Positions 1 through 5,964 of a DNA stretch of 6,917 bases are shown here, piece after piece. The notes beneath the pieces are model-generated. The model had not been told where the DNA came from and did not search any database. It was given only the letters and a program-made list of their open reading frames with translations. Within the stretch, counting starts at the first letter, position 1. Each line of letters begins with the position of its first letter. This DNA comes from Bacteroidia bacterium. GTDB lineage: Bacteria > Bacteroidota > Bacteroidia > Cytophagales > Cyclobacteriaceae. Both the position numbers and the translations under genes were made by a program. The stretch is from the NCBI GenBank assembly GCA_016650355.1, contig JAENVX010000160.1:1-6917 (forward strand), written 5' to 3'.

Positions 1-437
1 GGCACTTCATAATATTTCAAGGCCCACTCCAGCATGAAGCGAATTCTATTTGGAGTGACTTTGTAAACAATTAGTTCAGGGTTATCGATAGACCCAAGAT
101 AGTGTTGAAGCAACCGGTTTGTGTTCCAAATATCCTGAAGGATATTTCTGTCTGTTACAATTGTTACAACTCCTGTGATGCGAACCTGGTTGTGGTCATC
201 ATCCAAATAACAAAGTTCAACGTTTGAATTTTTTTCGAGCTCAGCTGTTTTTCCATAGCTTTTAAGATTGGCCACATACACTATAAATCCGTCCGTTCGA
301 ACAGGTGAAACCGGGCGAACACGCGGCTGATTGCCATCAATGGTAGCGAGCATTGGAAAACGGACTTTCTTAATCAATGCTTCAGCCAATTGGGGAACAT
401 CTTCGGGATTAACTTGTTGGGGGGCGGGCTTGCTCAT
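1..437 (-). CDS. Pyridoxamine 5'-phosphate oxidase family (FMN-binding split-barrel) protein, 3' end cut by the window edge
   Basis: An open frame on the minus strand starts at ATG 437-435 and runs off the left edge after 145 complete codons. The protein begins MSKPAPQQVNPEDV. It contains the beta-strand pattern of the PNPOx-like split barrel: 'FPMLATIDGNQPRVRPV' at about residues 27-43, 'GFIVYVANLKSYGKTAEL' at 50-67, 'NVELCYLDDD' at 72-81 and 'VRITGVVTIV' at 85-94. The RVRPV stretch and the K59/K63 region are where family members contact the FMN phosphate. Many relatives of this size are about 140-160 residues, so only a little of the C-terminus is probably missing. Members bind flavin (FMN, sometimes F420 or heme) and act as small cytoplasmic oxidoreductases or stress proteins. 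The substrate cannot be inferred here, and true PdxH activity should not be assumed. The gene is divergent from the VTT-domain gene, and its ATG has no clear Shine-Dalgarno sequence. Confidence 0.85.
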   Translation of the reverse strand, partial: MSKPAPQQVNPEDVPQLAEALIKKVRFPMLATIDGNQPRVRPVSPVRTDGFIVYVANLKSYGKTAELEKNSNVELCYLDDDHNQVRITGVVTIVTDRNILQDIWNTNRLLQHYLGSIDNPELIVYKVTPNRIRFMLEWALKYYEV

Positions 438-485
438 AATGAAGTAGTAAGTAGTTCGGTTATTTCCAATTATCAAAAAATAGAA

Positions 486-516
486 GATCAATTCCAATCT
501 TTCCTCTAAATTGATC
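486..516. repeat. 8-bp inverted repeat in the divergent intergenic region (operator or hairpin candidate)
   Basis: GATCAATT at 486-493 is matched exactly by its reverse complement AATTGATC at 509-516, with a 15-base spacer. It lies about midway between the two divergent start codons (437 and 539), so a regulator bound here could influence both genes. This role is inference. The arms are AT-rich and short, and chance occurrence is possible. Confidence 0.35.
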
Positions 517-536
517 GCTCAAGAAAACTATTGAGC
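517..536 (+). promoter_or_regulatory. Small hairpin abutting the GTG start of the VTT-domain gene
   Basis: GCTCAA (517-522) and TTGAGC (531-536) are perfect reverse complements around an 8-base loop. The stem ends two bases before the GTG start at 539 and begins directly after the 486-516 inverted repeat. In an mRNA it would form a 6-bp stem over the ribosome-binding region. Whether it controls translation is inference. Confidence 0.3.
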
Positions 537-538
537 AG

Positions 539-1174
539 GTGCGTTTTATCTTATTGTTTATCGCGTTAGTCGCAATTGTATTAATTCCTTTTTTTATTTG
601 GGGCGATACTTTAATGGCCTTCTTTTCAGCAGAAGGATCAATAGCCTGGCTGAGCACCTATGGACAGTGGGCATGGGCCATCGCTATTCTATTATTAATT
701 GCAGATTTATTCCTACCGCTCCCGGCCACACTTATTATGTCAGCACTCGGATATATTTATGGGCCATTAGTTGGCGGACTAATTAGCGCAGTCGGTTCAT
801 TTATTTCCGGATCATTAGGCTATTGGCTATGCCGCATGCTCGGAGAGAATACAGCCATTTGGGTCTTAGGTAAAAATGAATATGATCGCGGAAAAAAAAT
901 CGCAACGAGTATAGGCGGTTGGGTGATTGCCCTTTCAAGATGGCTTCCCGTATTCCCCGAAGTAGTTGCCTGTATGGCTGGACTTACAAGAATGCCTGTC
1001 AGATTTTTTTACCTGGCACTTGCATGCGGTTCCCTGCCCCTTGGAATTACCTATGCTATGATAGGAAACTCAGGAACAAGTCATCCATTATTGGCCATTT
1101 GTCTCAGTGCTGGCCTTCCACCTTTGATTTGGTTCGTTGTCAGTCGCGTGTTGCGCGCAAGATTACCAAAATGA
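539..1174 (+). CDS. VTT-domain (TVP38/TMEM64, DedA-superfamily) integral membrane protein
   Basis: This 211-residue protein is strongly hydrophobic. It has an N-terminal membrane segment (about residues 3-21), then a VTT/SNARE-associated core from about 40 to 175 and a last membrane helix near 184-204. Core signs are 'ADLFLPLPATLIMSALGYIYG' (55-75, the acidic and proline-rich re-entrant region), the glycine-rich 'GSFISGSLGYWLCRMLG' (86-102), and 'SRWLPVFPEVVACMAGLTRMP' (133-153). In the last, R134 corresponds to the first conserved arginine of DedA proteins. The position of the second arginine carries a proline, which resembles the TVP38 'RxxPxxP' form rather than classical YqjA/YghB. Family members are linked to envelope homeostasis, lipid scrambling or proton-coupled transport; the substrate here is unknown. 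The GTG start is chosen because an in-frame stop lies at 512-514 and the next ATG (614) would remove the first membrane segment. It sits about 94 bases before the helicase gene, with no sign of coupling. Confidence 0.87.
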   Translation: MRFILLFIALVAIVLIPFFIWGDTLMAFFSAEGSIAWLSTYGQWAWAIAILLLIADLFLPLPATLIMSALGYIYGPLVGGLISAVGSFISGSLGYWLCRMLGENTAIWVLGKNEYDRGKKIATSIGGWVIALSRWLPVFPEVVACMAGLTRMPVRFFYLALACGSLPLGITYAMIGNSGTSHPLLAICLSAGLPPLIWFVVSRVLRARLPK

Positions 1175-1256
1175 AGTAATGTCCTATGAAAAAGAATAAT
1201 CTGATAAAGGTTAAATAAACGAAAATATCTTTTTCCGAAAGACTGTGTCATAACGC

Positions 1257-1264
1257 TACCTTTG
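1257..1264 (+). promoter_or_regulatory. Bacteroidota-type -7 promoter element of the helicase gene
   Basis: TACCTTTG matches the TAnnTTTG -7 consensus of the Bacteroidota primary sigma factor exactly. Only four bases separate it from the ATG at 1269. Transcription would be expected to begin a few bases downstream, at or next to the start codon, giving a leaderless or nearly leaderless mRNA. No good TTG/TTTG -33 element is visible at the usual spacing; there is only a T-rich run around 1230-1235. Confidence 0.6.
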
Positions 1265-1268
1265 CGCC

Positions 1269-2594
1269 ATGCAAAATGACCTCCTGGCCGCCAATGCGGA
1301 ATTCCTAAAAAATCTATCCATAGCCGAACTCAATGAAATGCAGTCTACCTTCATAGAAAAGGCTGCTTCCTATGAAAACCTAATGTTACTGGCACCCACT
1401 GGTTCTGGCAAAACGCTGGCTTTTCTAATACCGTTGGTAAATAAACTGAAGCAAGATGCCTCTGGCGTACAAGCCTTGATTGTGGCACCCTCGCGGGAAC
1501 TCTCACTACAGATCGAACAAGTTTTCAGATCGATGAAGACTTCCTTCAAAGTAAGTTGTTGCTATGGAGGTCACTCAGTGAAAATTGAACAAAATAGTTT
1601 GAGTGAAGCACCTGCGGTAATTATTGGAACACCCGGAAGACTTGCTGATCATATTTTTAGAAAATCATTTGATGCACGAACCATAAAGCTGGTAGTACTC
1701 GATGAGTTTGACAAATCTCTTCAGATGGGTTTTCACGAGCAGTTGATTGTTATCTTTAAAGCCCTTGGCGGGAAACAGCAACATATTCTTACTTCCGCAA
1801 CAAAGTTGGAAGTGTGGCCTGAGTTTTTACCCTTCTCCAATCCCGTAACACTTAACTACCTGAAAGACGAAGCCGAATCGAAATTAAGATTAAGGCTGGT
1901 GCATACGAGAAGCATTGATAAAGTGGAAACACTCATGCGGCTTGTTGCTGGCTTTAATCAGGAAGTCTGCTTGGTGTTTTGCAACCACCGTGATGCAGTG
2001 GAACGTATTAGTATTCTATTCACACAAAATAAATTTGAACACGGTATACTACATGGTGCGATGGAGCAAATTGACCGCGAAAAAAATCTGATAAAATTCC
2101 GAGGTGGTGCCCATAATGTCCTTATCGCGACAGATCTTGCTTCTCGCGGATTAGATATACCTGAAATAAAACATGTGGTGCATTATCAACTGCCTCCACA
2201 ACAAGAAGCATTTCTCCATCGTAATGGGCGCACAGCACGCATGCATGCTGAGGGCCAGGCATATTTAGTCTTGGCAAATGATGAAACGCTGCCTGAGCAC
2301 ATCGACAAGTCAGTTGCAGAACTTAAGGTAAGCAACAAATTACAGCTACCGCCACCACCTTTGTATGCGTGTTTATACATTAGCGCAGGAAAGAAAGATA
2401 AAATCAGTAAAGGGGATATCGTTGGGTTGCTTACGAAAAAAGGGGAATTGCAAAGTAGTGACATTGGCTTAATTACAACGCTCGACTTTGCCTCTTATGT
2501 ATCGGTGAAGCGGTCGCTATTAACCAAGGTCCTCAACAACATTAAAAACGAAAAACTGAAAGGAAAAAAAGTTAAGATTGAGGTAGCGAACTAG
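1269..2594 (+). CDS. DEAD-box ATP-dependent RNA helicase with DbpA-type C-terminal RNA-binding domain
   Basis: This 441-residue protein carries the full superfamily 2 helicase motif set: Q-motif glutamine Q25, Walker A APTGSGKT (42-49), motif Ia APSREL (73-78), YGG (99-101), TPGR (121-124), motif II DEFD (145-148), SAT (176-178), motif IV LVFCN (235-239), motif V ATDLASRGLD (287-296) and motif VI HRNGRTAR (317-324). Residues about 364-441 ('KISKGDIVGLLTKKG', 'SSDIGLI', 'YVSVKRSL', 'KGKKVKIEV') match the DbpA RNA-binding domain, which in E. coli DbpA recognises hairpin 92 of 23S rRNA. Length is close to E. coli DbpA (about 457). The likely role is ATP-driven RNA remodelling in large-subunit ribosome assembly; specificity for 23S rRNA is inferred from the tail, since CsdA-type helicases also carry this domain. 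Motif II reads DEFD instead of DEAD. The ATG at 1269 is kept because the next Met (M24) abuts the Q-motif. A TAnnTTTG element lies just upstream. Confidence 0.93.
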   Translation: MQNDLLAANAEFLKNLSIAELNEMQSTFIEKAASYENLMLLAPTGSGKTLAFLIPLVNKLKQDASGVQALIVAPSRELSLQIEQVFRSMKTSFKVSCCYGGHSVKIEQNSLSEAPAVIIGTPGRLADHIFRKSFDARTIKLVVLDEFDKSLQMGFHEQLIVIFKALGGKQQHILTSATKLEVWPEFLPFSNPVTLNYLKDEAESKLRLRLVHTRSIDKVETLMRLVAGFNQEVCLVFCNHRDAVERISILFTQNKFEHGILHGAMEQIDREKNLIKFRGGAHNVLIATDLASRGLDIPEIKHVVHYQLPPQQEAFLHRNGRTARMHAEGQAYLVLANDETLPEHIDKSVAELKVSNKLQLPPPPLYACLYISAGKKDKISKGDIVGLLTKKGELQSSDIGLITTLDFASYVSVKRSLLTKVLNNIKNEKLKGKKVKIEVAN

Positions 2595-2634
2595 CCTGAG
2601 ATTCAATTACTTCCCTTTAAATCGAAAACAATCT

Positions 2635-2644
2635 TATCTAGATA
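2635..2644. repeat. 10-bp perfect palindrome upstream of the phosphate transporter gene
   Basis: TATCTAGATA is a perfect palindrome about 47 bases before the PiT start codon. It could be part of an operator, for example one for phosphate-responsive control, but nothing in the sequence identifies the binding protein. AT-rich palindromes of this size can occur by chance. Confidence 0.25.
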
Positions 2645-2667
2645 GTCTCAAAATAGAACAGGAGCCT

Positions 2668-2675
2668 TATATTCG
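2668..2675 (+). promoter_or_regulatory. Possible -7 element of the PiT transporter gene (one mismatch)
   Basis: TATATTCG matches the TAnnTTTG consensus except for one C. It ends 15 bases before the GTG start, a plausible distance for a short-leader transcript. No convincing -33 box was found, so this is tentative. Confidence 0.3.
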
Positions 2676-2690
2676 GCTGAAAATACTTGA

Positions 2691-4961
2691 GTGGAAATCT
2701 ATAAAATTCTTGTAATCATCCTGCTTCTCATCGCTGCTGTTGACTTGGTTGTCGGGGTAAGCAATGATGCCGTCAACTTCCTCAATTCGGCTATTGGTTC
2801 TAAAGTAGCACCATTTCGAGTTATATTAATAATCGCCAGCCTGGGTGTTCTAATAGGTTCGCTCTTTAGTAGTGGCATGATGGAAGTTGCCCGCAACGGA
2901 ATCTTCAACCCGGACTTCTTCACGTTCGACCTGGTGATGATCATCTTCATGTCTGTCATGCTCACGGATGTAATTTTACTGGATGTCTACAATACATTAG
3001 GCCTTCCCACATCAACCACGGTTTCTTTGGTTTTTGAACTTCTGGGTGCAGCATTTGTAACAGGCGTAGTCTATTCCGTTGATAAATTTGGAGGATTTCC
3101 CAACCTCAACAACATCATTAACTTCAGCAGTGCCATCACAATTATTGGTGGAATTTTTCTTTCCGTAATCATCTCCTTCATTGTTGGTAGTATTATTCAA
3201 CATGTTTCAAGGTTGATTTTTACGTTCAACATTAAGAAAACGATTAAGCAATTTGGGGCCATCTTTAGTGGATTTGCCATTACCACCATCACTTATTTCC
3301 TGCTGATAAAAGGTATAAAAGGAAGTGTACTAATTACGGATGAACAGACTGCCTGGATCATGGGCAATACTATCCCAATACTATTTGCCTCTCTGGTTTT
3401 TTGGAGCATCCTTATTCAAATATTCATGTGGTGGATTGATGTGAATCCATTAAAAATGGTGGTTTTACTTGGCACATTTTCGTTAGCCATGGCTTTTGCT
3501 TCCAATGACCTTGTAAATTTTATTGGTGTGCCCGTTGCCGGTTTAGCTTCATTTCAACATTGGATTAGTTCGGGCGAATCAGCAGAGTTGTACAAGATGT
3601 CGATACTCAACTCAAAACTTCCTACAGATTTCTGGATTCTATTGATCGCTGGAGTAGTGATGATCGTTACACTATGGACAAATTCCAAGAGTCGTAAAGT
3701 AACGGAGACTGAGGTTTCCCTTGGAAGGCAAGACGAAGGAGATGAAAAGTTTAGACCCAATTATTTGTCGCGTCTATTGGTAGGGCTTGCCATGTTTCTG
3801 GGCAGGATCATTGACACCCTTGTGCCCAAAAGTCTTTCAGAAAAATTTGCCAAGCGCTTCGAAAAAATTCATAGTAAAAAAGATAAAGAAGATGGTGATG
3901 CATCATTTGATTTGATTCGCGCTTCCGTGAATTTAATTGTTGCCAGTGTTCTAATTGCCTTTGGTACAGCCAACAAACTTCCCCTTTCCACAACGTTCGT
4001 GACCTTCATGGTAGCGATGGGAACTTCATTTGCTGATCAGGCCTGGGGCCGTGAAAGTGCCGTCTACAGGGTAGCGGGTGTAATTAATATAATAGGGAGT
4101 TGGTTATTAACTGCGCTCGTAGCGTTTACCGCCAGCGGCATAATGGCGCTGATCCTTTACCTCTCAGGTATTCCTGGGTTTTTTGTGCTCTTCGCACTGG
4201 CTGCTTTTCTTTTAATACGCAGTCATCTCGTTTTTGGAAGGAAGACCAAAGAGGAAGCCGTTGCAAATAAATTTTTAAACAGCGACATTCTCGATATTCA
4301 TCAGGCAATTGAAGAAAGCAAATCAAGCACAGTTAAAAACCTAAAGACAGTCCGCAACCTGACTGTTCATAATCTTCAGGCTCTGGGTAGTGAGAAAAAA
4401 AATGCTTTGGTAAAAGCTAATGAGGAAATTGGAATCCTTCGTGAGCAAAATGAGAAACTTCACGGAAAGATTGTAAAACATATTAGAAAACTTGAAAAGG
4501 GCCGTCTCACCGCTGGACGTCTTTATCTTTTGGTATTCGATCTGATGCAGGACCTCTATCAAAGTGTAACTTTAATAAGTGAGGTGTGCACGAATCATGT
4601 CATCAATCACCATCCGTTACCAAAGAAAGAATACATGTCCGCCTTATCTGGCATCGAACGCGCCTTTGGGGACTATGTAGACGAAGTAATGGAACAAGTC
4701 GCTATGTTGGATTTCAAAAATCTTCAACACACTACAGACATTCGGATCAAATTGCTTGTATCCATTCATGATCACCTGGATAAACAAATCATCGACATTC
4801 AATCGGGAGAACTTGGAAGTCGAATGGGATTACTGCAAACACGTCTCTTGTTAGAAGTTCGGGATATGGTAAATGCCGTTCATGAGATTCAAACTCTTTA
4901 CCATGATCTTTCGAAACCAGAACCAAAGGGCAGTTTGGTCAAAGAAATATCCAAAGGGTGA
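2691..4961 (+). CDS. PiT-family inorganic phosphate transporter with long soluble C-terminal extension
   Basis: This 756-residue membrane protein is expected to import inorganic phosphate with a cation across the inner membrane. It shows both inverted PiT repeats. Repeat 1 has 'GVSNDAVNFLNSAIGSKVA' (22-40) with N25-D26, followed by 'GLPTSTT' (104-110). Repeat 2 has 'FASNDLVNFIGVPVAG' (269-284) with N272-D273, followed by 'LPLSTT' (430-435). A charged cytoplasmic-looking stretch (about 332-405, rich in K, E, D and R) interrupts repeat 2. Hydrophobic segments end near residue 510. Residues about 520-756 are hydrophilic and helix-prone, with a heptad-like stretch near 565-602, and resemble a PhoU/DUF47-type regulatory module in general character only. 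The total is well above the roughly 400-500 residues of typical bacterial PiT proteins but is a form seen in Bacteroidota. The histidine that often follows the STT motif is V in repeat 1 and F in repeat 2. The GTG start follows an in-frame TGA (2688-2690), so no longer form is possible. Confidence 0.92.
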   Translation: MEIYKILVIILLLIAAVDLVVGVSNDAVNFLNSAIGSKVAPFRVILIIASLGVLIGSLFSSGMMEVARNGIFNPDFFTFDLVMIIFMSVMLTDVILLDVYNTLGLPTSTTVSLVFELLGAAFVTGVVYSVDKFGGFPNLNNIINFSSAITIIGGIFLSVIISFIVGSIIQHVSRLIFTFNIKKTIKQFGAIFSGFAITTITYFLLIKGIKGSVLITDEQTAWIMGNTIPILFASLVFWSILIQIFMWWIDVNPLKMVVLLGTFSLAMAFASNDLVNFIGVPVAGLASFQHWISSGESAELYKMSILNSKLPTDFWILLIAGVVMIVTLWTNSKSRKVTETEVSLGRQDEGDEKFRPNYLSRLLVGLAMFLGRIIDTLVPKSLSEKFAKRFEKIHSKKDKEDGDASFDLIRASVNLIVASVLIAFGTANKLPLSTTFVTFMVAMGTSFADQAWGRESAVYRVAGVINIIGSWLLTALVAFTASGIMALILYLSGIPGFFVLFALAAFLLIRSHLVFGRKTKEEAVANKFLNSDILDIHQAIEESKSSTVKNLKTVRNLTVHNLQALGSEKKNALVKANEEIGILREQNEKLHGKIVKHIRKLEKGRLTAGRLYLLVFDLMQDLYQSVTLISEVCTNHVINHHPLPKKEYMSALSGIERAFGDYVDEVMEQVAMLDFKNLQHTTDIRIKLLVSIHDHLDKQIIDIQSGELGSRMGLLQTRLLLEVRDMVNAVHEIQTLYHDLSKPEPKGSLVKEISKG

Positions 4962-5074
4962 CAAATAAGAAAGTCATTTTTTTAAAATTTTTCTCCTTAT
5001 CAGCACTTACTTATCTTGTTCCTAAACTAAAACGTCAGCTGCACCGTTAAGTGGTTAGTTAGAAAACTATCAGT
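4962..5074. other. Intergenic region between transporter and FKBP-like lipoprotein genes
   Basis: This stretch of 113 bases is AT-rich, with a 7-T run at 4977-4983 directly followed by AAAA and TTTTT. No stable GC-rich stem precedes the T run, so it is not a clear intrinsic terminator. No TAnnTTTG element with good spacing to the ATG at 5075 was found, although the downstream gene should need a promoter here. Confidence 0.5.
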
Positions 5075-5932
5075 ATGCGTTCGAGTAAAATAATTTTAAT
5101 AACCTTTCTTTTGTTTGCCGCCTGTTTGGATGTAAGTAATCCAGAAGCAGATCAACTCACCAGTGAAATAAAAGCGATTAATGAGTACCTGGCTGGCGTA
5201 TCGTTTCTAGAGGTGACCTCAGGAAATAATTCTGGCATTCAAATCGGCATTAAAAGTTTCGGCTCTGGCGCACCTCCACACAATGGTCAGACTGTTAAAG
5301 TCAGCTTCACCGGTCGTTTGCTTTCCGATTGGAGTATTTTTGAAACGGGTACCATAAATGACAAGCTTGAGAATATACCAATTAATGGCTTGCGATATGG
5401 CATTGAATCCATTCCGGAAGGTACTGCCGCAACGATCTTCATTGTCTCAACTTATGCGTTCGGCCCTTCAGGAACATCTACCGTTCCGGGCAATGCCACA
5501 ATTGCCTATGAGGTTTTACTTGAGGAGGTTATTAAAACGGATCTGGAATTAACTCAATTCAAAAAAGATACAGCAGCCATTCATACTTATTTAAATGAAC
5601 GCTCAATCGCTGCTACTAAACTTTCCAGTGGTGTTTGGTACACTTCCGATTCAGCTGGAACAGGTGCTTCACCAAATATTTATGACCTTATCACCTTTCA
5701 TTATAAAGGGACAATACTTTCCAGCGGAATAGTTTTTCAGGAAGGAGATATTCCGAAGCAAATTATTTACGGGCTAATCGATGGGCTTAAAATTGGCATA
5801 CCTCTTATCAACACAGGTACAACTGCCACCTATTACATTCCTTCCGGTCTAGCATACGGACCCACAGCTAATGGTTTGATACCCGCTAATGCTAATCTTA
5901 TATTTGAAATAAAGTTAAATGCTATTGAGTAG
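5075..5932 (+). CDS. Lipoprotein with two degenerate FKBP-type peptidyl-prolyl isomerase domains
   Basis: This 285-residue protein starts with a short charged segment (MRSSK), a hydrophobic core and a lipobox-like 'LFAAC', giving a predicted lipidated Cys17 and an envelope location. The rest is an internal duplication: unit 1 is about residues 34-152 and unit 2 about 168-284. Each begins 'AIxxYL' and continues into an FKBP fold: 'VKVSFTGRL...' to 'ATIAYEVLLEEV' in unit 1, and 'ITFHYKGTIL...' to 'ANLIFEIKLNAI' in unit 2. Unit 2 keeps the FKBP hallmarks 'HYKG' (209-212) and 'IPSGLAYGP' (255-263). Unit 1 has 'SFTG' and 'YAFGPSG' in their place. In both units the active-site aspartate after the 'F' (FD in FKBP12) is replaced (FETG, FQEG), and the pocket-floor tryptophan is leucine (INGLRYG, LIDGLKIG). 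Isomerase activity is therefore doubtful and a chaperone or binding role is possible. FKBP ancestry is well supported; the function is unknown. The gene converges on rho. Confidence 0.83.
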   Translation: MRSSKIILITFLLFAACLDVSNPEADQLTSEIKAINEYLAGVSFLEVTSGNNSGIQIGIKSFGSGAPPHNGQTVKVSFTGRLLSDWSIFETGTINDKLENIPINGLRYGIESIPEGTAATIFIVSTYAFGPSGTSTVPGNATIAYEVLLEEVIKTDLELTQFKKDTAAIHTYLNERSIAATKLSSGVWYTSDSAGTGASPNIYDLITFHYKGTILSSGIVFQEGDIPKQIIYGLIDGLKIGIPLINTGTTATYYIPSGLAYGPTANGLIPANANLIFEIKLNAIE

Positions 5933-5964
5933 CTAGGGATGAAATTGAATTCTCTAGCTATTCA
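5926..5964. terminator. Palindrome spanning both convergent stop codons, possible bidirectional terminator
   Basis: Bases 5926-5939 pair with 5951-5964 in a 14-bp stem with two G-T wobbles (5929:5961 and 5937:5953) around an 11-base loop. The core TAGCTAG / CTAGCTA (5930-5936 and 5954-5960) is perfect. The stem contains the stop codons of the lipoprotein gene (TAG 5930-5932) and of rho (TAG read from 5956 to 5954). Its position suits two-way termination, but neither side has a clean T run right after the stem and the stem is not GC-rich. It may instead block processing or exonucleases at the 3' ends. Confidence 0.45.

Noticed and set aside
460..657. Minus-strand open frame of 65 codons across the divergent intergenic region
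   Set aside because: It overlaps the start of the VTT-domain gene, has low-complexity composition and no recognisable domain. It is best explained as a chance frame.
2186..2464. Minus-strand open frame of 92 codons inside the helicase gene
   Set aside because: It is a shadow of the helicase coding sequence, which has complete motifs in the other frame.
4970..4995. T-rich run after the phosphate transporter gene as an intrinsic terminator
   Set aside because: No stable stem precedes the T run; only short AT pairings are possible.
5004..5053. Imperfect inverted repeat (CACTTAC with GTTAAGTG) upstream of the lipoprotein gene
   Set aside because: It needs a bulge, spans a long loop and has AT-rich arms, which is within chance expectation.
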